Assembly: GCF_031877795.1 (NCBI RefSeq)
Contig: NC_133931.1
Location: 136,438,621 to 136,502,620 of the forward strand
DNA length: 64,000 nucleotides
Source: Strix aluco
Lineage: Eukaryota; Chordata; Aves; Strigiformes; Strigidae
Direction of reading: 5' to 3'
How positions within the stretch are numbered: the first letter of the stretch is position 1; each line of letters opens with the position of its first letter. The position numbers and the translations under genes are program-made. Under the pieces are notes generated by a model. It did not search any database and was not told the origin of the DNA. It saw only the letters and a list, made by a program, of their open reading frames with translations. Shown here in pieces: positions 39,501-50,500 of the stretch.

Positions 39501-40421
39501 ATGATTTTGTCAAGTGCTCCCTGAGCAATTAGGCTCAGATGGGATCTCTGTGACAGGCAGAGCTTTGTATGGGAAGACCTCAGAGGTGCTGTGGGGTCTG
39601 CAGGCTTTGCACAGCTTGTAGAAAGGACAGGAAAAGAGCTGGAGATTTTTTGGGGTCAGTAGGCCTGAAAGGAGAGGGAAGATGAAGAAGAGGAAAAGAC
39701 CTCGGAAACCTATTTCTCTGCTTGTATTTCTAAAGATTGATCAGAAATGAATAACTTAAAATAGGGTCTTTAGTTAACATCCAGGTTGAAAATTACGCAC
39801 CACAAGGAAGTGTTCACTGCAAAGCGTGACTGTGACTATCTGATGAAAAGCAAAAGCATAAAAAAGTCACACAGAAAAACCCACCAGTGGCTCAAACTGT
39901 TCTGTGTATAAAAAAGCGTCTGTAAAAAAATTGTTCCATAGCAACTGAAGTTATGAAACTGTGTTTCAGTAGTTAATAAGTCTTTTAAATGGTATATGCA
40001 AGAATACTTTTTTCAGTGATAGTCCTACAAGGACATCCTGAATTGAGAGACTCAGTTTAGGTTGTTTGCTTCTATTAGATCACTGTGAGTTACATAAATT
40101 ATGCAGGTTATATGAGGCCCTCAGCCATATTCTTAAGAACAAACTGATGAAGTGAAACAACATGAAATAAGATGTACTGCTTAGAGTGACATTTAACAGT
40201 AGAGAAACACACCTCAGTAAGTATATGTGTGCTTTCATGCACAATCTAAATAAAAACATTTGCTGACTTATATGGTAAGATAAGGGGGTAGCTACATATA
40301 GTAAATACACAGTACCTCTTGACAGTGTCTGAGGTGCTCGTTTTTCCTTTTTGATTGCCATTGCAAGGTTGGAAGAGACTGCAATTAGCAGGAGGGACAA
40401 GGCCAATGTTGAATGGAGCAT
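33495..40421 (-). CDS. AGR3: AGR3, anterior gradient 3, ER protein disulfide isomerase family (complete)
   Basis: Seven coding exons on the minus strand (40421-40316, 38260-38197, 36958-36906, 36259-36183, 35926-35863, 34390-34307, 33544-33495) join in frame into 165 residues. Human AGR3 has 166. Order: signal peptide (residues 1 to about 22, [20 protein letters not shown]), a basic linker [26 protein letters not shown], the active site [10 protein letters not shown] (Cys70, Cys73), [20 protein letters not shown], and a C-terminal QTEL that fits KDEL-like ER retrieval. The ATG at 40421 matches the human start at its second Met. In mammals AGR3 is an ER protein of ciliated and secretory epithelia. 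The main oddity is the second cysteine at residue 73, where human AGR3 has serine. Introns run 2055, 1238, 646, 256, 1472 and 762 bp, and one carries a CR1. Confidence 0.97.
34307..34390 (-). CDS. AGR3: AGR3 sixth coding exon
   Basis: 84 nt with acceptor TTTTTCAG and donor TTCT|GTAAGT. It encodes [20 protein letters not shown] and then EPQDIPF, the conserved C-terminal half of the fold. Its start matches the phase of the truncated AGR2 exon at 44-1. Confidence 0.95.
35385..35790 (+). mobile_element. CR1 LINE 3' fragment in an AGR3 intron
   Basis: Plus-strand CR1 3' end in antisense orientation to AGR3. It runs from a decayed region reading like [11 protein letters not shown], through [18 protein letters not shown] and WNNLPREVV (35547-35670), to the terminus TTGAGGTCCTTTCCAACC (35756 on). 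It lies 73 bp inside the intron from the donor of the exon at 35926-35863. Confidence 0.9.
35863..35926 (-). CDS. AGR3: AGR3 fifth coding exon (cis-proline region)
   Basis: 64 nt with acceptor CTCTGCCAG and donor GTAG|GTATGT. It encodes [18 protein letters not shown] and then MFV plus one base. A CR1 copy ends 73 bp beyond the donor, inside the next intron. Confidence 0.95.
36183..36259 (-). CDS. AGR3: AGR3 fourth coding exon
   Basis: 77 nt with acceptor CTTTTCTAG and donor ATG|GTATGA. It encodes [18 protein letters not shown] and then FVMLNLM. One codon longer than the AGR2 exon, matching the one-residue difference between the human paralogues. Confidence 0.95.
36906..36958 (-). CDS. AGR3: AGR3 third coding exon (CQYC motif)
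   Basis: 53 nt, the same length and phases as in AGR2. Acceptor AATAAAG with a weak pyrimidine tract, donor CCAAG|GTAATT. It encodes [17 protein letters not shown]. The fourth motif residue is TGC (Cys), giving a two-cysteine CxxC. Confidence 0.95.
38197..38260 (-). CDS. AGR3: AGR3 second coding exon ([15 protein letters not shown])
   Basis: 64 nt, the same length and phases as the AGR2 counterpart. Acceptor TATTTCTAG, donor AAAAG|GTAAGA. It encodes [20 protein letters not shown]. The exon ends in eight A's before the last G, so length errors in this homopolymer would break the frame. The length as read here is in frame. Confidence 0.95.
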
Positions 40422-40448
40422 TATTTCCCTTTCAATGCAGCAAGGAAA
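40316..40448 (-). CDS. AGR3: AGR3 first coding exon with short 5' UTR
   Basis: Begins after acceptor TTGTTTTCCAG (40449), has 27 nt of 5' UTR, and starts with ATG at 40421. The donor is AGAG|GTACTG after 40316 (phase 1). It encodes the signal peptide, [13 protein letters not shown] and the first base of Gly36. Because it starts at a splice acceptor, the transcription start lies further upstream. Confidence 0.92.
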
Positions 40449-43400
40449 CTGGAAAACAAAGCAACAGCTTTAGTTGCGTGGATTTGTCACCTGGCACCGT
40501 GTAAATCAATGTGTTAGTGGTATCCTAACAATCTATAGTACAGAGACAGTCTTGGTTATTCCTAGAAATGCCTTTCTTTGTGAGAAAAGTGCAAAATGGA
40601 GGTGCTTAATTTTATCATGCAACACTGCTTTCAGCTGTCAAAATTAGGCTGCAGGGGATGGTTCTTACTACAGTGCAATCAGGGGAACAAAGTTCATTTC
40701 AGTTCATTTCTGGTCATGCAGCATTTGATTCTTATGAACTAGTACAATGATGTAATACTGGATTATGACAATTTCAAGACAGTGCTACTAGTTGTTCTGT
40801 TAGTTTTTTTAATTTTAGTGAAACATAACAGCATGGGATGTTTTATATGGATAGTAGATTTTTGGTTAAAAGATGTCTCATGATATTCTCCTTAATAAAA
40901 TAAGAAAGTTGACAAATATTTGCCTCCACGTATTATACATTTTAAATCAGAAAATCCGTCCAGAATGTTGAAATTGCCATCATTGTTTTAGCATGCACTC
41001 TGTGAACCAGGTTGTTAAAGATTGTAAGATAAATATCAAAGACATTTCCAGCTGTTTCTCACAATGAAAACTCTAAAAATTTCCCCATTCTTCACAGCAT
41101 TTTTAAACTGATTTTCATCTCAACTCCTGCTTAATAGAACAATCCATCTGTGTTCCTGTCTGTTTCAGTATTCTGAAGATGTTTGTTTCTCTTCCTGACA
41201 AAGACCATTATAAGAAATTCAGTAACTTCTGGTCTTCATAAAAGTCAGAGAACAAAAGCAGAGAACAAGAACAAAATGGTTGATGAAAAGCATTACAAAG
41301 CCAATTTTTTTTTAATTGATAAATCTTCTTTTGGCCCAGTACAATCATCTTTAGGCATTAAAGCTTTGATATTCAGGTGCATACCTGATGGTTTGAACTA
41401 AGGTAAAAAATACATGTAGCCCAGAGTACTACCCAGTCAGCTTATCAGTTCTGGCTGGAGATTCCACTTTTCAGAGGCTGAGCTTTAGGAGTTACCAGGA
41501 CCTGTTGAGAAAATGCTTTGACTTAAATAAAAAATAAATAATCCCCCAAAGCACTTGTGCCTGTATTGATAAAGAATATTTCAAACTTGAATTTAGAAGT
41601 GATATGCTATATGGAATTACAACCCTGAGTACTGGCAAAAGAAGATGCTTTGTGCTTCTTAGGACAGAGAGGCATGAAAAGTGCAGCAGCTTTTATCTTA
41701 CTTTAATGAATCTCTCAACATCACTACTGTTGACATCACTGTTAACAGCTCAATTTATACTGCACTTCCAATAACTCTCAACCTCAATATAAGAAAAGCA
41801 TTCTATTCAAGTGACTGGACAACAATTTGCATGTTAAAATGTGCAAAACTTTAGAAAAAATGAAGTATCATCTTGTAGAAAGAATCTTAAATTTCTGAAG
41901 AAATTTCTCTAGGTTTCTAAAACAATTAATACATTAATTATAATATTTTTCTCCTCAGCCTTGTCCACAACACTTCCCTTTCCCTCCACATGACATCACA
42001 ATTCTGGAGTTGTTCTTTGTTTCTAGACTTGTTCATGTTAGCTATTGTTGATTGAGTTTTGGAAAGGAGTCTCCTTCTGAGATTACTAATTATGCACATT
42101 AATTTGATGATTGAATATTATCAATGTTTAATAATAAAATGTGAAGTTTTCCAGTGTTTCTTAAGGAAAGGCTATAAATTTCAGTTAAGCCTGGGGCATG
42201 AGGATTTTTTGGTAATAAAAATTCCATTCAGATTTTCCCCATGTTTGTGCAGACCACTAACTTCAGTCAGCCAAAAGCAGATCGTTACCCCTACTACTAT
42301 ATTCTCGATGACTGAGTATTTGTTGCAACTCTATGTGAAAGTTAATAACTGTATTTAGTATTAGTTTATCTATTAGATGCTAACAATAAAATCTAGCATT
42401 TATATTATCATGTTAAAATGTTATTTAAACATAAATAGTTATGGTTTTGAAATCACACCAGATAATGTCTCTATAGAGCAGGTATGGTATGCTTGAATCA
42501 GTTCTTTTTTTCATGATGTAATCATAAAAAAATGAAAGTATAAATCTCTTCAAGTCACAGGATTAATTATCTGAAGCTTAAATAATTGATTATCATCCTA
42601 TACCAATAGGGTTTTGGAAGGATAATTTATGGAGCTGTGTCTGGAGGCAGTTTAAATTCAATGTTCTGAATTTTTGATGTTACATGATCCAATGTTTGTT
42701 AATCGATTAAGAGAAATAATGACAGCCAACACCATATAGATTGCCTTCATCTCTCTGTCAGAACAAATGTTTTGCTAGCTAATCTCTAAGCATCTATCAT
42801 TTGTCTTTTTTTGTATAACTAGGCTTGTAATGCATTTGTCAACCAAACCATATTGCTGTACTAAAGAAAAGTTAAGAATGAGAAATACTTGCTCACCAGC
42901 TGCGATCAATTCTCCTGATGGAAGGTCCTTTTTCTTGAACTTAGTTAAAAAGGTTAGTTAAAAATCAGTGTGATTTAAGTACACAACACCTGAGCTGCCC
43001 AGGTCTCTGTGTAGCAACAACAGCACATTCACCTGAGAAAAAATGAGAGGAACCTTTTAGCTGAAAACCAAATTCACGTGTTTCCACCCTCCCCCTTCCT
43101 TTTCTGCCTTCCCTCCAACTTTCTCTCTTGTGAGTTCCCATGCTTATACACTGAATCCTTGGATTTCTCTTCATCTTGGCTTGTATCAGGTGTCTTGTAT
43201 GAGGATTGGAAATAAATAGTGGCTTATGTGTGTCTGCTACTTCCCCCCTTAAACAGTTTGAGTCTGGCTTATGGCCAGTGAAAAAAGAAACCACCAATGA
43301 AAGCTGGAACTGTAGGTGCTTTTGTTCCCAGTGAATGGCTGGGTTCACTGGTGCTTGAAGATAGGTATGAACCTAATAGGAAGACACAAGGGTTACTTTG

Positions 43401-44311
43401 TGTAGAGGAATGTAATTAACAAATAAAACGAACTTTTTTTTTGAGGGGGAAATGAAATTACTTGTTTAAAGAATACAGTTTAAATTATCTGATTATCGCT
43501 TCTGTGAGTTACAGTTTAAAAATGGTCTGATTCTTTGGAAGTGATTCTTGATATAATTTTGACCTAACCTGACTTAATACAGGGAAAGTGCTTTATTCAT
43601 TATCTTTGCACAAAGAAGGAATGAGCTGGATCACCTTTTCCCTCCTCCTTGGATAGCTTTTGCAAAGGAACTAGAAGCAATCCTCTTTTGTTTTTTCCTC
43701 TCACGTGTATTTGTTTATATGGCCTGTATGGTTACACTTTTTCCTCCTCCTTTTCATGTAAAGTCTGAATTCTTGTCTTTGATGCTTTATCTCCTGATGT
43801 TTGTTGTCACTGACATGTATATAACTAACGATGTGTGGCTCTTGTATTATGTATTATCACCCACTTTTGTACCAAAAAGTGTAAAATGTGTCTTCCTCTA
43901 TTTTTAAGTTAAGTTATGTTATCTTTAACGTTTGTAATGGAGAATTCAAACTTTCTTTTAAAAAAAGGAAAAAACTTCCTTCCAGTTAAAAAAGTATAGT
44001 AACTGAATTTGAATCCATAATACGCTTAGTTCCTGGAATAGCTGACAAAGAAAGGAATGTAGTTTGGCTACGAAAGACATGCAGGCAGATATTTAAATCA
44101 CAGTGCTACATTGCATTTATTCATTTAAATTTTAAGCAAATAAAAAAACCTATCATCTGAAGTCAAACCAAGGGTGATTTAAAGAATCTCCCTCCATCCA
44201 AGCTTTGGGTTTTCACATAGAAATTCCCGGCACTGAAGTTTAAATTATTCTTCAACTGATTACAGATGATTAAGTAGTTAGAAATATACAAGTTTTCAAA
44301 GTGTTCTGAAG

Positions 44312-44380
44312 TATTGTGTTCTTCAACTCTGAGATACTGTGTTCTTCAGCTGTGAGGTACTGTGTACTTCATTGCACAGG
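44312..44380 (+). repeat. 23-bp tandem repeat, three diverged copies
   Basis: Units at 44312-44334, 44335-44357 and 44358-44380 each begin TAYTGTGTWCTTC and diverge in their second halves. A short minisatellite. Confidence 0.75.
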
Positions 44381-45410
44381 TTTCTTATTGTAAGGAGTAA
44401 AAGCGTAGATGTTAAATCAAATAGATTAAAATTAATGCTGAGCTACCTGCGAGTGCCTTGGGCAGGACAATGTCCAGCAATTTGTCTGCTGTGCTCTATA
44501 TTTGAAGATCAGAATTTCAGCCTTTGTCAATCTTGTCATGGAGAGTTTGGCAGTCCTGATCAAATACACCTTGTCAAGGTTTAATACTGGAAGAAAATTA
44601 CTGTAATACTTTATAAATCTGAACTGGATGCCTTCACTATACCTATTCAGTCACTGCTTGTTAGGTGGGACCTTATCTGCATGTGTTCAGCATACACATC
44701 TGAAGTGAGTGTGAAGCTAGAGGTCATGCTAGCAGAGATGCCTTCCATCCCAGCTGTGCTGCCTGACATTCAAATCACCAACCTGTGCAACAGCAGTTAC
44801 CAGCCAAATGTAGAATCTCTGCACTGAGCACACATTTCTGCACTCATTCATTGAACTAGTGTGATTTCGTTCATTGAACTTGGCCAGTTTAGTCTCCAGG
44901 GTAATGTGGGCAGAAGGTGTTTCCATTTTCCTCTTCCATTTTAAAAGATTCATTTTGGATGTACAAGTAACTATGGGGTGACTGTGTATATACAGTTGTA
45001 TCCAGGTCAAAATTAGGAAAAGTAAGAATTAGCTAAATATATGGCAGAACAAGGCAGCAATAAAACATGTGAAGAGGACAGACTTTTAGGAAGAAAGATG
45101 TTGCAGAGTAACTGACACTTGTAATCACATGCTGCTGCTTTTGAGTCACGCAGCAGTGGATATAGGTACATATCCATACGTGTAACCCATCTATGAAATC
45201 TGAAACTGACTTTTAAAGTCTGCTTTACATAGTGTTGCACAAATGCTAATTCAGATAAAAACCCTGCCCCACTGTATTGATGATTTCCCTGATGTCACTC
45301 TTTCTGTGGCCTCATAAGTGTTTGTTCTGGCACGAGTCGGGATATCCTGATGTAAGGAACAACAAGCTGATCAGGGTGTAACAGGACAACCCCATGTGAC
45401 ATTTACTCTC

Positions 45411-45424
45411 ACTTATGCATAAGT
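45411..45424. repeat. Perfect 14-bp palindrome with ATGCAT core
   Basis: ACTTATGCATAAGT is its own reverse complement. The ATGCATAA core resembles POU-factor sites, but a 14-bp palindrome can occur by chance. Confidence 0.4.
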
Positions 45425-45517
45425 TTAATTTAAAGTGATCATGGACTGACTGCCTAAGAGAAATACAATTTATTCATATAAAATTTTATTGAGTCAAAGC
45501 ATAGACAAAATGCTTAC

Positions 45518-45571
45518 CTGGATAAGGTGCACAAAATCTTCAGTGCCAGAAGTAATGCCATGGTGATATCT
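45518..45571 (-). other. Candidate upstream leader exon of AGR3
   Basis: A 54-nt segment on the minus strand is bounded by a strong acceptor (CTTTTCTGTCTGCAG) and a strong donor (CCAG|GTAAGC). It contains ATG in an excellent start context (ATCACCATGG, ATG at 45561-45559) opening a hydrophobic frame MALLLALKILCTLS. It lies 5.1 kb upstream of the AGR3 coding exon, which itself begins at an acceptor and so needs an upstream exon. If joined to that exon, the frame gives a 23-codon upstream ORF ending TAA, overlapping the AGR3 ATG. It could instead belong to another transcript or be a chance pair of sites. Confidence 0.35.
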
Positions 45572-45722
45572 CTGCAGACAGAAAAGTCAGGCTTCAAACT
45601 GAAGTAGCTTGCCGCCGTCTGCAGCATGATTCAGTGACAGAGGATGAGCATTGCTACCAGCCTAAACAGTCTTTCCTAACCCCAGGCTGCAGAGATCCCT
45701 AGGGCTAGGTAGTTGAACTTAC

Positions 45723-45800
45723 CATGTCTTTTCCAGTGGTGTTTGCATAGGTACGGCTTGCTTACATGATCCAGTTACAATGGTGTAATGAGCTACTCTG
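45723..45800 (-). other. Candidate first exon of AGR3 or another transcript
   Basis: The minus strand carries a perfect donor GACATG|GTAAGTTC with the last exon base at 45723, 151 bp before the candidate exon at 45571. No TATA box is obvious. The upstream limit is a guess. Support is only the donor and its position. Confidence 0.25.
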
Positions 45801-45862
45801 AGTCCGCTGAGCTGCAAGAACTTTGTGGGCCATGAGCGCAAGTGCAGGCAATGCTGGGCTTA

Positions 45863-45894
45863 GTTAACATGATAATCATATCAGATTTGTTAAC
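45863..45894. promoter_or_regulatory. Paired GTTAAC sites flanking an ATGATAATCAT palindrome
   Basis: GTTAAC occurs at 45863-45868 and 45889-45894, with the palindrome ATGATAATCAT (45869-45879) between them. GTTAAC resembles the half-site of HNF1-type homeodomain factors, and the centre contains GATAA. It lies about 140-170 bp upstream of the candidate AGR3 first-exon donor. Regulatory function is inference. Confidence 0.25.
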
Positions 45895-47462
45895 CTGTGG
45901 GAACTTATTTCTTTGAGACCTTAAGCTGAGCACAAATCTGAATTTGCTGAGTGCACAGTGTGAAAATTCATAGTATGAGAATAGAAAATAAAAATGTCCC
46001 CATCTGAGAGAATTTCAATGGAAGAAGATCCCGCAGCAACACATCTTTGCTCTGTGTGGTTGGTCCTGTGTTGTAGCTTCTTCTCATGAGGGTAAGTGTG
46101 AAATCCCCTGAATTACAGCAAGCTCCGTAGAAGAAACCCCTACTATAATTAAAATTAAGTATACTCAATTCAAATGAAAATGAAAATTTTTGGTTTTGCT
46201 TTGACTGTTAAAAATCTCCTTCAGTACTTGCAGAACTGAAAACTCCTGTGTGATACCTCATCTCTGCTGCTCCTGTCTCTTTGTGTCCCACAGGGACTGG
46301 CCTCTTCCTGTGCTCAGAGGAAGGTATGAAGAGGCTGATGATGTGAAACACATCTCCACTACAGGAATAAGGAATAAAAAGGTATATTAAGACCCTTTAA
46401 AGAGCTGTTTTCTGTTTGAGTATGTATGATGTAGACACTGTTGGGTCTATCAGTCAAATTATCCCAATTTTGTAAGCATTATATTTTAAGAAGAAAGGGT
46501 GGAGCTGGCCTGATGCAATGTGCTGGAAGGAGCATGCTGGCCACACTGTCTGCTGCTGCAGGTGAGCTGGTTTCACTGTGGGAAGCCAGGGAAGGTTTCT
46601 GGCTCAATCACATTAAACCCTGACCACGTTTCTTCAGCAGATGAAAACAAATGGCTTGACCCTTTGTTTTGTAAGCCTAGCAGTATCAGCTCCTTCCTTT
46701 ATGACAGTAAGACAAAAGGCTCTGAGTTTAAAAAGACAAGCAAAAATGCACTAGCGTCACTGATGAAGGAAAGAAAGGGGAATGAAGGATTCAGGTTTCG
46801 GTGATGAGTTACTCCTTCTTTTTCCTTGTGAGTTGTTCTACAAAGGTCCTAGCATCAAGACTGGTGTGAATTTTTGATAGCGCTGCTGCTTGTTTTTACT
46901 TGGACAACACTATGCTGAAGGCTGGGAGTGAAATTCCCTGCCTCATGGAAGTCAGTTGGCTTTTGCTTGGATGGGCCAAAAGTTTCCCCTGGAGTTTTAA
47001 AGATTACTACTTGTGCTAGCATTAACTTTCAGGAGCCATTTGAGCAACCTGGGAATGTGCTAGTAAACTGAGACACTCAACTGTAACCTTAGCTGGGTTA
47101 ATCCCATCCTTACAGAAGTCTGCGCTCTAGTATGTGTCCAGTCACTCTTTTGTTCATTGGTACCCTGGAGTGGTATGGTGGGGTAGAAATAAACAGTATA
47201 CCATTCTGAAACAGGCTGCCCTGTGCAAGTCATAAAGCTCCTCAAACCCTGACCACTGCTCTTGCATCCGCCTTTGGGTAGGCAGAAACTGTGGCCTGTT
47301 GGCTGAACTTCCCATGGCAGCAGCTCATTCACCCATGTGGAGCTCAGCTGTGGTCCTGCATGGCGGAGCATATCTGCCTTGGGAAAGTACCAGTTACAAA
47401 AGCTGTTCTTGTTCTTGACTCTACTCAGTGAACCATGATGTGGGGAACACCTCTCCTGCCTT

Positions 47463-47547
47463 GGAGAGGGAAAGGAAGGGGAAGGAAAGGGAAAGGAAGA
47501 GGAAGGGGAAGGGGAAGGGGAAGGGGAAGGGGAAGGGGAGGGGAAGA
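47463..47547 (+). repeat. Polypurine GGGGAA repeat, G-quadruplex and triplex-prone
   Basis: 85 uninterrupted purines. The second half is a run of GGGGAA units (about six in succession), preceded by degenerate GGAAAGG units. Four or more G4 tracts separated by AA fit the G-quadruplex motif, and the mirror-symmetric purine strand can form triplex DNA. Confidence 0.92.
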
Positions 47548-50500
47548 TGATCACAGATACCAATCCACAGAGCAGCAGACCTGAGGACTGGGAAACCCAG
47601 ATTCATGAGAGGATGTAGGCACTGTAGTTAATTGACTTTGCTTTGGCAGTGAAGCTCCTCAGGCAGTCAAGGCATTGCCACTAGCAGTGGTCCTGGCAGG
47701 GCTAAGCAGCTCTATGCTGTCTGGTAAACTCAGCAAGGGTCCCACAGCACATGTGACTGTACCCAGGTCTTGGAAAGGGCTTCATCAAGCAGATGGGCTC
47801 TTACGACAGTTGTGTCCTGCCTGCCTGATCCCCAGGTACGTACATGTCGGTATGACACTGGAGGATAGATATGCTTTCTGCCTACATGCGTGTTTCCTTG
47901 ACCAAACAATTTTTAAATACCCATTCCTTCTGTGCATTTAGTCCTATGTAACTGATACTATCTTTAGGAAGCTTTTTGTACCTATATTATCATAAATTAA
48001 TTCTCAGGTATGCAGACAGTTATTTCAGATTAGCATGGAAAAATAGGAGGTGGCAGATATTAGAGTGATATAGCTGGTTGCATGAATTCCGGAGCACTTA
48101 GTTATTATACTGTCTTTCTAGGATGTGACATAATATTTTGTGTTCATATATTTCTTTTTAACCTGCTTGACCCCTTCAAATGATACACAAACCTGACCAC
48201 TGTCTAGCCAGTAGTGGCAGTGAAATCCATTTGTATCTGCAGGACAGAGGAGTAAATCCTGAACAGAAAGCTTTCTTGTAACTCCACAATTTGAAACAGC
48301 ATGTACGTCAATATAAATATGATTCTCAAATGAAATGTCCATTCATAAGAATATAATTAGGTAGCTTATAATAATCCTTGAAACAGGACATTAAGATTAA
48401 AAAATGGAAAGAAGCTGGGGAGTCCTTGGGTCTGTCTTACCTAAGATGGTACCTCCAGCTAGTGCTCACTAGTGGCAAGACTGATCATCATGGGCTGATT
48501 TGGAGGGTTTTTGATCTGTTTCCCTGGAAAGAGAGGTTGCTGACAAAGTTCTTACTCTGTCCAACTCTGCCTTAGCTCATTTGTGAGCAAGGGATGAAAT
48601 CACAGCTCCTGTCACAGCTGTAATTCAGCATCATTCCTGCAACATCTATTGATAACTCTCCAAAAGACGTTTATGCATGTCCAATGTGCCTGTGCAAATC
48701 AATACAAAATTAATTAAGAGGTTACACAGACACAATGCCCAAACAAATTTTACACTAAACAATATGAGAAAGCTTCACAGGGTACATATTTTCATGGGTG
48801 AGAGCTACTTCTGGCTCCTAATACAGGTAATTGGTATGCAAGCGGGTCTGGACCTCAGGACACAATCAAGCAGCACATAACACCAGAGCTGAGGCTTAGA
48901 GTGCTGAGCATTAGCTTTCACTGCCAAACAGAAAAATGAATAAATGGAAAAACGCTGAAAGTGTCCATTGCGCTTAGGTTTTGACTGAGAGCCAAAAATC
49001 ATTATTAGAAAATTTCTGGTTCATTTCAATAAAGCCATTTAAAGAAATATAGATATGACACACTGCTTTGTTTCTGTGTGTGTGTCTTTCAAAATAGTCA
49101 CCATTGTGGAAATGTCACTTCTGATATTACAAGCTGATTCACATCAGATGCACTTTTTTTTTTTTTTCTTTCCTAAAAGCAGAGCTCTAGGTAACACTCA
49201 AGTGAACAAACTAATCCAGTGTTGCCTGAGCCCCAGTGGTTTGCTTGCACTGGACCACTGTACTTTTTAAGCTTTGTGTTCCTGTAAAGACATTGTTATG
49301 GAACATAAGCATAATAATATAGCTGGAAAAACATTTATTGAATTAGTTTTTACAGTGGTTTATACTGGCTGCAAACCATATTCTCTGCTTCCCAGGCCAA
49401 TGCCTCTGCTTTTGTTTCTAAGCCTTCATCTTATTCCAGTACTGTCACCTCCACACCCCTCTGGGGTTTTCTCTGCATTTTTGGGAAACTGGCTCCTCCA
49501 TCCTTAAACTGCCCTGTGGTACAGACCCTGGAAAACCTGGTTCCAGGCTTAATGGGCACCTCACTGTCAGCTGCTCTGCAGCTCTGTGCCTCTGTGAGTC
49601 ACTACTGTCTATTGACTTCCACTTCCCAATGAGATTGTTTTCCTGCCCTCTAGGCTTCTCACATTTCCCAGACACTTTTATAGTTATAAAGCTTTGAAGA
49701 CTGTCAGAGGAAAAATGTAATTTATTATTGTTCATTAATTTTGCTGAGATTTACAGAGTAAATGTGTTTTGGTAAATAAAAGGAAACCAGTGCTGAATGT
49801 TGTTGGCTCCTCCCTTCAGTCCAAAAGTACAAACTGTTCTGGACAGTATGTATATTTAATGCTGTCTGAGCTTTGACAGGCAGAGCTTGCCCTTCTATCA
49901 ATAGATCTTTCTGTTACACTGTGGTTCTAACTGTGCAGTTTTCAAACAATCCTCTAGGCTAAAGAAAAGCGATGTTTATTTAGATACAGATGTCTCTCCA
50001 TCTGAATATCAGTGCAGAGCAATAGCAAGGGGAAGCTCTGGAAGCCATCTGGCCTCTCAAGCTCCTGGAGCACCCCAGGGCACGGACTGCTAGCCAGAAG
50101 GAAGGGTACAGCGCACTCCCTGCCCGTGGCTGGGCAGATCCTGACTGCTGTGAAGGAGCATGAAGGGTTGCCACCTGCCTGCTTTTATTTCTCCATCTCA
50201 GAAGAGTCCTTTGGAAACACCTTTCCAAAGGGACCTGGTACAAGTACAGCTCCCCAAGCTGTTTTCTGTTTACAGTCCTTAATTAGAAAAAGTGAGGGTT
50301 GTATGTCCTGCACCCTGTAAGTCTGGAGCACAGTGGATAAGCCTAGAAGTATGGTGCATCCTCAGACCTCTCAGTTTTCTCCCTACCAGCAGACTCTGCC
50401 TATGCAGCTACACACCGGGTTGATTTGATTTGGTCACATGGCAGAGGGGGGACAGGGGGCAGCTGGAATGAGCCTTTCCCCAAGGCTTTGTTGGACCTTG

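Larger units (their letters stand above)
40449..45517. other. Region between AGR3 coding exon and candidate leader exon
   Basis: Probably the first intron of AGR3 if the upstream leader exon is real. It holds a three-copy 23-bp tandem repeat (44312-44380) and a 14-bp palindrome (45411-45424). A weak mini-exon candidate lies at 42939-42897 (acceptor AACTAAG, donor GCTG|GTGAGC). I see no transposon. Confidence 0.45.

Noticed and set aside
42897-42939. 43-nt mini-exon with donor GCTG|GTGAGC as an extra AGR3 leader exon
   Set aside because: The acceptor has a poor pyrimidine tract and nothing else supports it.
43081-43348. Part of a 127-codon minus-strand frame (42965-43348) considered as an upstream gene
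   Set aside because: No family similarity and low-complexity Arg/Glu/Gly content from a C/T-rich plus strand.
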